DNA of 64,000 nt, taken from positions 2,260,003 through 2,324,002 of the forward strand of contig JAVGVS010000001.1 in assembly GCA_032718565.1 (NCBI GenBank), in the 5' to 3' direction. The notes beneath the pieces are model-generated. The model worked only from the letters and a program-made list of their open reading frames with translations. It made no database searches and was not told the origin of the DNA. This document shows, piece after piece, positions 1 through 11,849 of this stretch (positions are counted from its first letter, which is position 1; each line of letters opens with the position of its first letter). The position numbers were made by a program, and so were the translations under genes. This DNA is from Distichodus sexfasciatus (Eukaryota; Chordata; Actinopteri; Characiformes; Distichodontidae).

Positions 1-589
1 CCTAAAGCTGCTTAATTCCATCAGGCGGCTGGTGGACAGCAGTAATTACATTTGTGACGGGATGTTTCACTCGGACTGTGTCGTGCAGTAACACCATCCT
101 GCTATTTATAACCCTCATTTCACACCCATTCTGTCCCTCTGCACCCTGCTCCACCACCAGCACAGACCCCTTCTCACTAGGGGACACCAGCACCTACAAG
201 CTGCCTTCTTACACTTTTCTTCTTTCTTTTGTACATTTTCTTTATCTTTATGCTTTATTTTCCGTCTGAATTGCCTCTGCCCTCTCTCCCTCCCTCCCTC
301 TATATATGTATATTTGAACATTCACACACACACTCGTGCCCACTTGTACACACATATAGTATATACATAGTCTTTTTCTGTGTACATGTACATGTATGTG
401 TACACACACGTGCACCCATGTGTGTATACGTTTATGTCCATGCACACACACCCATCTCTTTCCATTCTACATGCTGGAAAACAACAGGCCTGGAGACGGG
501 TGGGTTGTTCTACACGTTAAAAACGGCAATGTGGAGGGTCTCCACCTCCTGGAACCTCCTCAAAACCTGTAGAGTTTATCTATTTACGC

Positions 590-1135
590 GCTCAATCACT
601 CCCACTAACTAACTCACTCCCTCCCGCTCACTCAGTCACCCCCACTAAATCACTTCCACTCTCTCATTCACACTCACTCACTTACTCACTCAGTCACCCC
701 CACTCATTCACCCCCCCTTGTTCATTTCCACATTCCAACTCACTCAAACATTCTAACTCACTCCCACTCATTCACTCACTCACCACTAAGTCACTTTCAC
801 TCACAAACTCGCTCCCACTCAACCCATCCTACTCACTCACCGCTAAATCACTCCCATTCTCTAGCTCATTCCCACTCACTCACACCCACTTACTCCCACT
901 CACTCATCTTGTCCCACTCACTCACTCACCACTTACTCACTCCCACTCACTAAATCACTCCCACTTACTCATTCTATACCACTCACTCACCCACTCACCC
1001 ACATTCACTTACTCACTTCCACTAACTCACTTCCACTCACTCCCACTTACTCACTCTCTCACTCACTCTCTCACTCACTCACATTCACTCTCTCACTTCA
1101 ACTAACTCACTCACACTCGCTCACCCCCTCACTCA
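590..1135. repeat. Imperfect (CACT)n-type array
   Basis: About 550 bases built from CACT/CACTC and CCCACT words ('cactcactcccactcact'), with many substitutions and no clean long-range period. It is a degenerate tetranucleotide array. The Ser/His/Thr-rich reading frames crossing it are by-products. Confidence 0.9.
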
Positions 1136-2214
1136 TATATAGTGTATATATATATGTTTCATGTTGTTGAATAGCTGTGACTCTTCACTGTGTCTTCTTA
1201 TGGAAGTATTTAACAGTTTAACTTTTCCAGACATGTTGTATGTTCAGGAAGGTTCTACAGCAGCTGAAACCTTAAGTCTTTCTTGGTTTTAATTAGAGAA
1301 ACTCTTGTTTTCTGATGAGCTGATTCTTAGCCAGAGGCCCCAGGTGTAGGTGAGCTTTATGTGCGAGACAGATTAGAGCGGTTTCTTCCGTTTATCACTT
1401 ATGAAACTTTAATTAGCTCCTGGAAGGTTAATCAAAGTGATTAATCTTCTTGAAGTCATTTTTTTTTTAAAGTGATGAATTGAAGATGCGCCTTGTGTTG
1501 ATCCGACTTTTCATTTTGACTGTTTTAGGAGATGCAGTTTAGGAAATATTTCATCTCTGTTGTTATCAGCGGTGACACTTGAGACCACAGAGGATAGTTT
1601 GTGGACCCTTATTGCATCGTAACACTCCCACCAACTCTGGGCTGGTTTTACTCAATTTAATACACTATTTATCTTGCTGAATGATAGATTAGATGTTTTT
1701 GAGAGTTTAATTAATCTCGCTCTACGTTATTCTCTCTTATTCTGCAATTAGTCTGTGTCTTAATTTCCCGCCGCAGTGTGGAGGTGTGTTCAGGTTCCAG
1801 GTAGCTGGTCTCTCATGCTGCTGTCCGTGGTTCAGTTGGCCACGGTCATGCAGATTAAAGTCTCGATCCCACTTCCACTTTCATTTAAGCAGCCATTAGC
1901 CAGGCGGAGCAGAGCGGCTCGGGCGCAGGCCCCAGCTGATTGGAATTCCAGCAGGAGCGACCGCCTGTCGATACGCCGGCTTCCTGATTCATGAGCGAGT
2001 TGTGGGAGCGCTACGACTTTGGCTAATGATTGTGGGTGAAGGAGGGAGGAACGGGGTGAAAGAGAAATCAGGAACGTAGAAGAGGAGAGGGTCTGACTGA
2101 TGATGAATGAGCAAGAGGACAGCAACTCCATCACTCGTTCATCACTCTCTACTCAGGCTTGTGTTTAAAAAGCAGTTTTCAATTAGAGCAGAGCAGCAGT
2201 GTCCCTCACTAATT

Positions 2215-2370
2215 CATTTTCATACACACACACACGGTTATGGTTACTATGTTTGTGAGGTCCGTACATTGACTCCCACAAACATTCCAACAAAGCACCT
2301 GACCTTAAAACTCAAAATGTCTAGTTTTTCTGTCCTTGTGGGGACATCGTGTCTTCACAAACTCCTCACA
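2215..2370 (-). repeat. CA-anchored dispersed repeat, copy 1
   Basis: Starts with a CA run, followed by a 'tttgtgaggtccgtacattg' type block and a stretch reading 'ccttgtggggacatcg'. This resembles the other CA/TG-anchored copies in the window, such as those near 6080, 18600, 23880, 36050, 39100 and 50900. This copy is divergent. Confidence 0.45.
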
Positions 2371-2429
2371 ACCACGTCGGCTCATTCACCCCGCGCTCGC
2401 TCACTCATTTACTAGTTACCCCCTTTATG

Positions 2430-3110
2430 ATCCGCCTCACTCACTTCCTCACCCTCCCTCCCTCCCTTAGTCCCTCACCCTCACTCTCACTCACTCACTC
2501 ACTCCGACTTACACCCTCACTCTCGCTCTCACTGTGTCACGCCAGCTCACTAAATCTGTCACTCTGAGTTCCTCACCTTCACTCACTTCCTCACTCTCAC
2601 TCTCCCACTCTGACTCGCTCCTACACTCCCACTCACTCACTCACCCTCACTCGCTCCCACTCACTCCCTCACCCTCACCCCCTCAGTCTCTCCCCTTTCT
2701 CACACACTCACTCACTCACTCACTCCAACTCACTTCCTCCCTCTGTCTCGCCCTCACTCTCTTGCCCTCACCCTCACTCACTCATTCTGGCTCCCTTCCT
2801 CCCTCAGTCTCTAGCCCTCACTCTCACTCCCTCACCCTCATGCTAGCACACTAAATCTGTCATCCTCAGTTCCTCAAACTCACTCTCTCACTCTGTGACT
2901 CCCTCCTACACTTCCACTCACTCACCCTCATGTACTCACCCTCACTCACTCTCTCCCTCACTCACTCTGACTCTCTCCCTCACTCACTCCCTCTTACATT
3001 CCCACTAACTCGTTCACTCCCTCACACTCACCCATGACCTTGCACACTCCACACTTACTCATATCTCACTCTCTCCCTCTGTCTCACCCTCTCACTCTGT
3101 CCTGCATGCA
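2430..3110. repeat. Second (CACT)n / (CCCT)n-type array
   Basis: Nearly 700 bases of CACT, CCTC and CTCC words, like the array 1.3 kb upstream, with interspersed 'gactcgctc' and 'ctgtctcgcc' words. Open frames rich in Ser, Leu and His across it are consistent with a stop-poor simple repeat, not a gene. Confidence 0.9.
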
Positions 3111-3520
3111 CACACTCCCTTATTCAGTCTCTCTCTCACAACCCACACATGCAGACAGACAGTGTGTGAACAATGCAGTGCTTATTACTTTTTAACTGTC
3201 ATCAGCCTGCGCTGCCTGGGGGAAATGGTCCTGCTGTTGACCCATCAGCCTTAATCACCACACACACTGAATGACAAATCTGCCTGCCCGTTATACGAAA
3301 TAAAGGAGAAAGTGCAAAACAGTTTTATTTCCCTTTCACTCATTCTCGTTGCTGTGCTCCTGATATTACCTGAAGTTTTTCAGTCAAGTGACAGCGTGCC
3401 CTGTAAACATGCAACATGTTAATTTCATCTAAACTACAGGGATTAAAAACTGCGATCTTTTTTTTTTTGGTCTACTTTCTTCCTCTCCTCTCCTCTCCTC
3501 ATCTCTCCTGCTCTCCACAG

Positions 3521-3730
3521 TGGTGTCGGGAGTGGAGTTGGGTCCAACACTGGGCCTGAAGAAGTCCAGCTCTCTAGAGAGTTTGCAGACAGCCGTGGCC
3601 GAGGCTCAGAAGAACGAGTTGCTGCCCTTCCACAGGCCACGCCCACACATGGTCCGGGGGCGTGGCTGTAACGAGAGCTTCCGCGCCGCCATCGACAAAT
3701 CATACGACGGACCACCTGAGGATGAGGATG
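3521..3730 (+). CDS. pard3b: pard3b internal exon A (CR3-like block of PAR-3 beta polarity scaffold)
   Basis: Internal coding exon of a PAR-3 family scaffold, which organises apical junction and polarity complexes at the cell cortex. A pyrimidine-rich tract ends in an AG acceptor at 3519-3520, and a GTGAG donor starts at 3731. The exon begins with the last two bases of a split codon and ends in phase 1. It encodes about 70 residues: VSGVELGPTLGLKKSSSLES near the start, then LQTAVAEAQKNELLPFHRPR, then RGRGCNESFRAAIDKSYDG and an acidic tail. In PAR-3 the KKSSSLESLQ segment is the CR3 region, whose serine is an aPKC target. The AVAEAQKNE/LPFHRPRPHMVRG wording fits PAR-3 beta (PARD3B) rather than PARD3, which has VTLNGDIPFHRPRP there. 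PAR-3 beta is reported not to bind aPKC well, so phosphorylation here is uncertain. The PDZ exons must lie upstream of the window. Teleosts can carry two pard3b copies, and I cannot say which this is. Confidence 0.93.
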
Positions 3731-5310
3731 GTGAGATCACGCTGCATGCTCTTAAGCAAGTTTGTATGCGGGGCGTTGGTGATCAGCGTGGGCCTGAAAT
3801 GTGTGTTACTCTGATACTACTTTTGTGTGTGAGGGCAAATGTTGTGTCATATAATAGCTATCGGGATTGTACAGCTATTATTAAGGCCTCATTGACTTGC
3901 CTTTGTTGTGGTTGCTACTTTGTGACGTGCTGCTCTGCTGTTGAGTTGTGCAGGAATAGTTGTGGCTTGATCGATATATCAGTGTGCCGATATTATCGAC
4001 TGTTGTGAGTAAATTGCAGATAAATTGGCTTCGACCGATATAATGACAACTAAATGAGAATAGGAGCAAAGAGACTGAAGATGGATCCTTCATCATATTT
4101 GTAAGTGTTGGCATTTTGTCGTTTGTCCTGAACTCCGCTGGGGTCTTTTTTTGTTTTTATATCCTTTCCTGTGACCTTGAGCCACTGATCATTTCTTTAT
4201 ATTTTGCATCAAAAGAGCCAGACGTTGTTTTTTTTCCAATAAATCACTGCACCTATTGTTTAATTTTCTTAGTCAAGACATTTTGCATAGTCCTGTACGT
4301 CTGTGTTTTGTGGAGGGAGAGGATGAATATCACCCTGTATACATTGCTATTAGAATGTTTCCCCCAGGTTTGGGGGGCAGGGGCGTAGAGTTAGGGTTAG
4401 ATGGACACCGACACAAACACTTAAATGAATCATGGTGTTCTTTTTGTAACATTTATCCACAAAGTGTGCAGCTATTTACACTGCAGTGTATTTTTCTGGG
4501 CGACTGTAAAAACATTTCCAGAACCTGCTGATATGGGAAGTCACAGATATTTTTGTCTGTATTTCAAGTGGTTGACGTGACATATTTTCTGATGTGCGTT
4601 TTCTGTCTGCTGGTGGGAGTGTGCTCACCTGTGTGTGCATGCTCGCACATGTATGTGTGAGTGTGTTGGGGGCGGAACTCCGCCGTGTGTGACACAGAGA
4701 GGAGAGGAGCATTGTAAACGTGTGACTACGTATCCGTCGTGTAAATAAGATAAATACCATAAAGCTGTTTAGTAAAGACCTGTTCTAAAGGAAAGGTAAC
4801 CCTTAAATGACTTCTGTTGTGATCTGGTGCTACATAGAAAATCAAAATTAAATAAAATTCACTTGACCTACATGGGTCAAGTAAATAATAAATAAATAAA
4901 GTAAATCTTCTAACCGTGGTATAGATCTTAAAAATCCTACACCGGTCAGGCTCCATATTGGTATGTTTTGTTGGTGGTGTTCTGTTTCGCTTGTCATGTG
5001 CATTGCATCATTTCCTGTGTTGCCTTCCTGTCTCCCCGTGTTGTTCTGTCTTCTCCCTGTGCTCTCAGGAGGCATCATCGGTGTAGCTCTGTGCATATCT
5101 GTGTTGTCTCTGTGCATGTGTTTAGGTGTGTTTCTCTCGGCTCTCTCTGTGCTGCTGCTGTTCTGTGGCGTGTGTCAGTGGTGGAGAGAAATGGGGAGTA
5201 AAATGAGCGTCTTTGTCCCTGTCATGTGCTCACTGTTTCCTAACACCAGTTTAATTGGCCATCCTGTGGGAGCGAATAGACCACAGATATAGGAGAGAGG
5301 AGTGAGTGTG

Positions 5311-5454
5311 GGTGGGTGTGTGTGTGTGTGTGTGCGCGCGTGCATGTGCATGTGTGTTTTTGTGTGTGACAGAACAGAGATGTTGCTCATTACGGTCAGT
5401 GTGAATAGGCAGCCTCGGACAGACACAGTACAGCTGAGGAACAGCAACCTCAAA

Positions 5455-5487
<33 letters not shown>
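5311..5487. repeat. TG run and CA run flanking a short spacer
   Basis: A (TG)n run with GC interruptions at about 5311-5362 and a pure (CA)n run at about 5455-5487, about 90 bases apart and of complementary sense. They could pair as a long inverted repeat, but this is most simply two neighbouring dinucleotide microsatellites. Confidence 0.85.
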
Positions 5488-5488
<1 letters not shown>

Positions 5489-6074
5489 CTCTGCTGTTCA
5501 GTGCAGCAGAACCACACACACTACCAGCATATTGTTCTTAAATTCCACAGAGCTTTCGTCTGAGTGTAAGTGTGAGTAACAACAGCAGCTGAGATCAGAT
5601 GCAGTTTGTAATTTCTCCCAGCATGTCGGCTGAATGATGGGGTTTATTTTTCTGCAAACTAATATTGCCACTGGTGGCTTATTTCCAGATCCAGGCTCAA
5701 ACTGTGAGTTGATTGTAGATGTATAACACACTTTCTCTCGCCCTCTCTTTATGCTAAATTTAGAGCATGGCTCTGATTCTGAAGAAGTCCCCCATCTGAT
5801 CCGAACCTGATCTGTGCCGGAGCTCTGAGCTCTGCGCTGTCCTACCGCTGTCTCCAACCTCGATCTGCGTCTTCGGCTGACCTAATTATGAGTGCATATC
5901 TTCAAAACAAACTTTCAGAATTAGTTTTCTCATTAACACAAATTATCGGGTTGCTTTCTTTCTTGCCCCCCCCCTCGTTTTCTCTCTCTCTCGTCAGCGC
6001 TGCATTCAGCGTGAACACAGCTGGTGTTTACCAAGACGTGGAGATGGTTGGAGACTGTGCGTTCACACACATTT

Positions 6075-6335
6075 GCTAGAAAATATGCGAACACACACAC
6101 ACACTTACACCATGCTGTCTTTATGAGGAACCTCCAATAATTCCCATAATAACCTACAGCTACAACTAACCTTAACCTTAACCTAACCAGAAGCAAAACC
6201 CTTTTTACGTTTACACTTTTTCAAGAAAAACCTTTCTTTATGAGATCCATGCCTCACATACAATGCCTCACGAACGTAAGCAAGGACTCACAAGTACCTG
6301 AAAACCTGTACACACACACACACACACACACAAAT
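6075..6335 (-). repeat. CA-anchored dispersed repeat, copy 2
   Basis: CA run, then 'gtctttatgaggaacctcc', the block 'aaccttaaccttaaccta', a lower-complexity middle, and a closing CA run at 6308-6333. The layout of CA run, Cct-rich block, 'taacc' block and second CA run recurs in this window in both orientations. Confidence 0.5.
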
Positions 6336-6820
6336 CACACATTCAGCAGTACCTCACTCGCACCTTCAAATGAGTAGACAAATATAAAAAATATGACTAG
6401 CTCCATTCCTCATATACAAGAATATCCTCTCCAGGCCACCATAAATGGGCAAATCTCATGTTTTTTTTTTGTATTTTAGTGCAGTGTTTCTCAACCCCGA
6501 TCCCTGGTTTAATGCTCTGGACAGATCTGGCGTTTCCTGCCTCAGCACAGCCCAATCCTACATTACTAAGAGCCTAATAAGTTGCATCAGATATGCTGGG
6601 GTTTGGGGAAAAAAACCTGGATCTTTGCAGGGCACTTGGCCACAGGGAGCAGAGCTGAGTTTTCGGAGACAGTCAGGTCCTCACAAATACCTACAAACCC
6701 ACACTCATGTTTACTTCACTGTACTTTTGTGGACAGTCCATAGAAATTAAGATTATTGTAGCTAAATGAGTCTACGCCTTTCCCTTAACCATATATATAT
6801 AAAACGTCAGTAATGAAGTT

Positions 6821-6988
6821 GGGGCCGTTGGTAGCGTTGGTAACGGTTAGGGAGTTAGCACCATTATCACAAGGTCGCCAGTTCAAGTTCTGAACTGGTT
6901 AGGGTACCACTGAGGTACTCATGACTGTCCCCAAGTACTGCTCCCCGGCAGCCCACTGCTCCTTTCCGGATGGGTCAAATGCAGACTT
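6821..6988 (+). mobile_element. SINE-A copy 1 (tRNA-derived SINE)
   Basis: tRNA-like head with A-box-like 'ggtaacggttagggagtt', a degenerate B box near 'gccagttcaagttctgaac', then the family body 'taccactgaggtactcatga' and 'gcccactgctcc'. It is truncated before the usual tail and abuts the next copy directly. Confidence 0.8.
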
Positions 6989-6990
6989 CT

Positions 6991-7195
6991 TGGGGCACTA
7001 GTGGTGTAACAGTTAGGGAGTTGACCCTGAGGTCAGAGAGTCACCGGTTCATGTTACCACTGAGGTACTTGTGAGCAAGGTACTGTCCCCGGGTGCTGCA
7101 CAATCTGCCCACTGCGCCTTCACGTATGGGTCAAATAGAGAGGTCACATTTTGCTGTGGTGTTCTTTGTTCACAAAGATAAGTAAACACTCACTT
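6991..7195 (+). mobile_element. SINE-A copy 2, head-to-tail with copy 1
   Basis: 'actagtggtgtaacagttag' head, 'gtcaccggttcatgtt' degenerate B box, 'taccactgaggtact' body, 'gcccactgcgccttcac', and a tail ending 'acaaagataagtaaacactc'. It lies immediately after a truncated copy in the same direction. Confidence 0.8.
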
Positions 7196-7244
7196 AAACA
7201 ACCAGTCCCCAGTGGTAGGTTCAACAGGCTGCAGGTGTAGAGTA

Positions 7245-7475
7245 AACATGACACGATATCTCTTTTTTATGTCCGATATGATACTGATGTTGTACATTTG
7301 GATATCTTCAGATATCACTTGCTAATCACTCGCTTTCACTTTCACAACCAGCTGTGTGTGTGCACATTTACAGATCGGCTCCATAGAACGGCCCAGTGCC
7401 ACCGATACCCGATACAGCTATTTGAGTGGTTATCAGACCGATATCCGATCCACGTGTCGGTGCCATCTTTAATCT
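7245..7475. mobile_element. Degenerate DNA-transposon-like fragment with 'ccgatatc' motifs
   Basis: Repeated 'cgatatc', 'ccgatacccgatac' and 'gaccgatatccgatcc' words, typical of old non-autonomous fish DNA transposons. No clear terminal repeats or target-site duplication could be set, so the limits are approximate. Confidence 0.35.
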
Positions 7476-8279
7476 AGCATCTGAAAAATTTTCCCTAAAA
7501 CGAGTATAGATCAGATTATTCACCAGAATTTTTCTCGATTTTGTCCTTAAGTTGTGTAGAACTGTTCACATCTGTCGAATTGTAGAAATCCCAATAAAGT
7601 AATAAAGACATGCAATGAAATGTGAATAAATGTGTTCTTCAGCATGAGTAGATTCTGTTCTTACTTAAGAACGAGTCTCAAAAATCTTTATTAAATCTAC
7701 TGACGTGGGATTTAAGAACAAATTTTATCTTTAGAACGGTTGGTGAATGAGGTCCGTTGTGTTTTACTCACGTCTTATGATCATCCATGCTGTGGGCTGA
7801 GAGTCCTTCCGCTTTAAGAGAGCTAGGCTATAAATTCACTCTCCATCCTCCCTCCCTGTGTGTGTGTGTGTGCGCGCATGTGTGTGCGTGTTTGTGTTTT
7901 GTACCATCAGCACATCTTCAGCCGCGACAGTTGTCCTTCCTCTGCAGATCAATATTCCCCTGTTTAAGCGGCTTTGCCGTGTCTTTTTCACTCCATGTCG
8001 TCCCCGTGTCCGGCTCGGCGCCGCGTGTCCCGCTGGCCTGTATTACGCGTGTCTCGTTGCAGCCTGTCTTGTCTGCAGCCTTATGGCCTGAGTATGATGG
8101 ATGAGGAGTTTCATTCTCCAGAACAATACAGTTGTGGAACAGCAGATCATAACCCACTGTATATAACCCAAAAGCTCTTAATAATCCGCCTTCTGTAGAA
8201 GAAGAAGAGAACACTGCCATGCCTGGAACATTAGTATGGACGGCAAATAAAAGGGAGAATTAAGGGCAGGATTTGGTTC

Positions 8280-8458
8280 GCTTTGAAACGGTTTTTCGCC
8301 GGATTCCTTTGAACTCGGCGCCGCTCAATTACAGCTTTGATATATTAGAGCGTCGCGATGGCAGGTAAATGCTCCGCTAGCGCCGGCGTCAAAGTGCTCC
8401 AACTTCTCCCTCTTTGAGTGGCTTTGTGTTGTGTTGGGGGATTTATTGCAACGATCCC

Positions 8459-8506
<48 letters not shown>

Positions 8507-8900
8507 CATTCTCTCTTTTCCCTGCCACTGTCTTTCCCTTCATTCCTCTCTATTTGTCCCTCTCTCTTCTTGCTTCCTCGCCGCTCGCCGCCGAGCGCGG
8601 CTGGATTAATAGACGGGTTGCGTTGAGACGGGAACAAAAGCGAGCCGGTGCGAGCGTTAGCAGGCGGCGTCTTCTGAAGCAGCCCTTTGAGGATGCGCCG
8701 CCTTGTTTATGAATAATGCTGGAGTTTTCGCGAGCGACGGCGCCGCTGTCGTAGGATTTAAGAGGCCGTCCCGTGTTTGTTTATGCCCCGTTTGGGCCGC
8801 TGGGACGGGGATGCTGCTGCTGCCGCAGCCACAGAGGAGGAGGAGAAGGAGAAGGCGGAGGCCTTGGTTAATGCCCCTGTGAAACCGGTTCACCCTCGAA
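8280..8900. promoter_or_regulatory. CpG-dense block inside the intron, candidate CpG island/regulatory DNA
   Basis: CpG-rich words ('ggcgccgctc', 'agcgtcgcgatgg', 'gctagcgccggcgtc', 'ctcgccgccgagcgcggc', 'gcgagcgacggcgccgc') stand out from the CpG-poor intron. A (CT)n run at 8462-8506 interrupts the block. It may be an internal promoter, an enhancer or a conserved noncoding element. No exon with good splice sites was found in it. Confidence 0.35.
8462..8506. repeat. (CT)n then (CTTT)n microsatellite
   Basis: An uninterrupted CT run of about 30 bases continues as 'ttctttctttctttct'. Confidence 0.95.
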
Positions 8901-8905
8901 CTCCA

Positions 8906-8943
8906 TGTGTGTGTGTGTGTGTGTGTGGGTGTGTGTGTGTGTG
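8906..8943. repeat. (TG)n microsatellite
   Basis: TG run interrupted once by 'ggg'. Confidence 0.95.
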
Positions 8944-9630
8944 CTGAGGCTCAGCGGGGAAGGAGATTTCAGGCCGTTGTTGTTTCTGATTTATCTCCTG
9001 CGTTCAGACGGCAAAATTATTGCACAACTTTAAAGCCGCCAATTCCACTCAGGCTGCAACAAACAGAAGCGGAGCTTAAAGAGCGAGCAGAGGATGACAA
9101 TTCAGCATTAACCTTCAGAGGATTTACTTGTGTGGAACTTTTGCACATGGGGAGCTTAATGACTAAATACTGTCCCTCCGTGTTTTCTTACAGAAGGCAG
9201 CAACAGGAAAGTTGGGCTTATAGATGTGTGCTCTTTGGAAGCTGTACTGTATGTCAGAAGGCGAAGCGGTTTTGATCATTAGGTGATTTCAAATGAGAAT
9301 AACGATGTCTGCTGTATTTTTTTTTCAGTAGTGCAAAACTTAACCATAGCCCTGGATATTTGTAATATTTAGTATATGTTATGTGCCGTTATTTAAATAC
9401 AGTTTAAATTCAATATTTTAATGGTAAACGAATAAGAAGTGTAATCTATTTTAGTGTACTTGTTTGTTATTTAATACATTATTTGTATTAAAACGTGAAT
9501 ATACTTTTAGTACTTTTGTTAAAACCACTATTTGTTAAAAATATTGGATTTTTCAGTAGCAGTTTTAAAAATAACCTATTTCCACAATTGAGAGGTTGAG
9601 CAACAGTTTTCATAAAGATGTTTGCATTTA

Positions 9631-9787
9631 TGGGGAACGGTTAGGGATTCCCCACCTCCCCTTGATCAGATGGTCCCGTACTGGTAAGGGTACCACTGAG
9701 GTACTCATGAGCAAAGTACCACCCCAAGTACTGCTCCACGGGCACTGCCAAAAAGCTGCCCACTGCTCCTTCCCAGATGGGTCAAAT
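9631..9787 (+). mobile_element. SINE-A copy 3, internally altered
   Basis: Head 'aacggttagggattcccc', then 'taccactgaggtactcatga', 'gtactgctcc' and 'gcccactgctccttcccag'. The tail after 'gatgggtcaaat' is missing. Confidence 0.75.
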
Positions 9788-9919
9788 TTTGTGATTTCTA
9801 ATTTCATTTAGCAGATATTCACATCTAGAACATTAAAGCACATTACTGTGACAGTGTTAACTTGGGCTGATAGAGGGTCTTACTCAGGGGTCCGACAGTG
9901 GCAGTACAGTACTACAATA

Positions 9920-11085
9920 AGCCCTACAATGGTTAAACTACGCCCTACAGTGCGCCCTACAGTGGTTAAACTACGCCCTACAGTACGCCCTACAATGATT
10001 AAACTACGCCCTACAGTGCGCCCTACAGTGCGCCCTACAGTGCGCCCTACAGTGGTTAAACTACACCCTACAGTGCGCCCTACAGTGGTTAAACTATGCC
10101 CTACAGTGCTCCCTACAATGGTTAAACTATGCCCTACAGTGCTCCCTACAGTGGTTAAACTACGCCCTACAGTGCTCCCTACAATGGTTAAACTATGCCC
10201 TACAGTGCGCCCTACAGTGGTTAAACTACGCCCTACAGTGCTCCCTACAGTGGTTAAAGTACGCCCTACAGTGCTCCCTACAATGGTTAAACTATGCCCT
10301 ACAGTGCTCCCTACAATGGTTAAACTGCGCCCTACAGTGTGCCCTATAGCGGTTAAACTATGCCCTACAGTGCACCCTATAGTGGTTAAACGACGCCCTA
10401 CAGTGCGCCCTATAGTGGTTAAACTGCGCCCTACAGTGCGCCCTATAGTGGTTAAACTGCGCCCTACAGTGCGCCCTACAGTGGTTAAACTACGGCCTAC
10501 AGTGTGCCCTACAGTGGTTAAACTACGCCCTACAGTAGTTAAACTATGCCCTACAGTGCGCCCTACAGTGGTTAAACTACGGCCTACAGTGTGCCCTACA
10601 GTGGTTAAACTACGCCCTACAGTAGTTAAACTATGCCCTACAGTGCGCCCTACAGTGGTTAAACTACGGCCTACAGTGTGCCCTACAGTGGTTAAACTAC
10701 GCCCTACAGTAGTTAAACTATGCCCTACAGTGTGCCCTACAGTGGTTAAACTACGCCCTACAGTGCGCCCTACAATGGTTAAACTACGCCCTACAGTAGT
10801 TAAACTATGCCCTACAGTGTGCCCTACAGTGGTTAAACTACGCCCTACAGTGCGCCCTACAATGGTTAAACTACGCCCTACAGTAGTTAAACTATGCCCT
10901 ACAGTGTGCCCTACAGTGGTTAAACTACGCCCTACAGTGCGCCCTACAGTGGTTAAACTACGCCCTACAGTGCGCCCTAGTGGTTAAACTCTGCCCTACA
11001 GTGCGCCCTACAGTGGTTAAACTACGCCCTACAGTGCTCCCTACAATGGTTAAACTATGCCCTACAGTGGTTAAACTACGCCCTA
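9920..11085. repeat. 33-bp minisatellite with an 87-bp higher-order repeat
   Basis: The array combines a 12-base word (cgccctacagtg) and a 9-base word (gttaaacta), mostly as 12+12+9 = 33 bases. From about 10490 to 10925 a variant marker ('cagtagttaaacta', marker base at 10536, 10623, 10710, 10797 and 10884) recurs exactly every 87 bases (33+21+33), five times. All these lengths are multiples of three and the words lack stops in one frame, so a 379-codon frame (9848-10987) runs through as an 11-residue repeat (PTVRPTVVKLR). It has no splice or domain support, and I treat it as a consequence of the repeat. Confidence 0.95.
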
Positions 11086-11849
11086 TATAATAAATATATA
11101 ATCCAGTGACCGTCTCTCTTTTTTTTTTTTTTATTGTAAACATTGACGCTGATTTATCTGCAGTTCGCTCACATCGGCCGATAATAACAGCACAGTGATT
11201 TATCAGCGGGGTGTAGTGTGGACTACGGATATCATTGTTAAAGTAGTGTGCTGGACTCGTACGAAAAGTATATATGCGCTCCAAGCTGAAAATGGCTTGG
11301 AACGTCAACATAATCAATCTGTGTGTATGCACACCTGCTGGCACTGCCGTCTTTAGAACTCACACTAACAGGAAATCCGCCCCTCTGTACACCCACCTTC
11401 ATCCATAAATGCTCACTGCAAAATACCTCATGAATATTGATGTGTACAAATGAAGTCTGATCAACCTTCTTGTAGGAAGTGTAAGAAATGAAACTTTTCT
11501 GAAAGAGAAATCAAGACGCCTGCGATTGACGTCAGAACTTTCGACCTAGTCTTCTAACAGCACCAAATCATCGGTTGTGCAACGTTCCACGAGGGTCACA
11601 GGAGTGTGGTCATGTCTCCAGAAGTTACTGCTTCACATCTTGTTCAAATGGTCCAGTTGTGTTCACTACTAATGTGTTGATATTTATATTTGAGCAGCTG
11701 CGGTGCAAGACGGTGCTGATGAAATTTGACCAGTGATCTGTGAATTAATCTGAAAAGTCTTCAGAAATAAAACTTGATTTTTTTTTTCTTTTTCTGAAAA
11801 CATGTATAGTTGAGAAATGTAATTTACGATATGACTTACTAGTGCAAGG

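Larger units (their letters stand above)
1..3520 (+). other. pard3b intron upstream of exon A (5' end outside window)
   Basis: No coding exon is seen. It holds TG/CA-rich sequence around 310-460, a (CACT)n-rich array at 590-1135, unique AT-rich sequence at 1140-2100, part of a CA-anchored repeat at 2215-2370, a second (CACT)n-rich array at 2430-3110, and unique sequence to the acceptor. The last 50 bases are a strong TCCTC-rich polypyrimidine tract. Confidence 0.75.

Noticed and set aside
3443..3715. 90-codon minus-strand frame over exon A
   Set aside because: Antisense shadow of the coding exon and its polypyrimidine tract.
6165..6190. Interstitial telomere-like sequence ('aaccttaaccttaacc')
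   Set aside because: The repeats are CCTTAA/CTAACC mixtures, not clean TTAGGG units, and belong to the CA-anchored dispersed repeat.
9848..10987. 379-codon open frame with an 11-residue repeat
   Set aside because: It coincides with the 33-bp minisatellite, has no splice sites or domain, and would be open simply because unit lengths are multiples of three.
9920..11085. Possible CRISPR-like array (regular 33-base repeats)
   Set aside because: There are no unique spacers between repeats, no cas genes, and the surroundings are a vertebrate intron.
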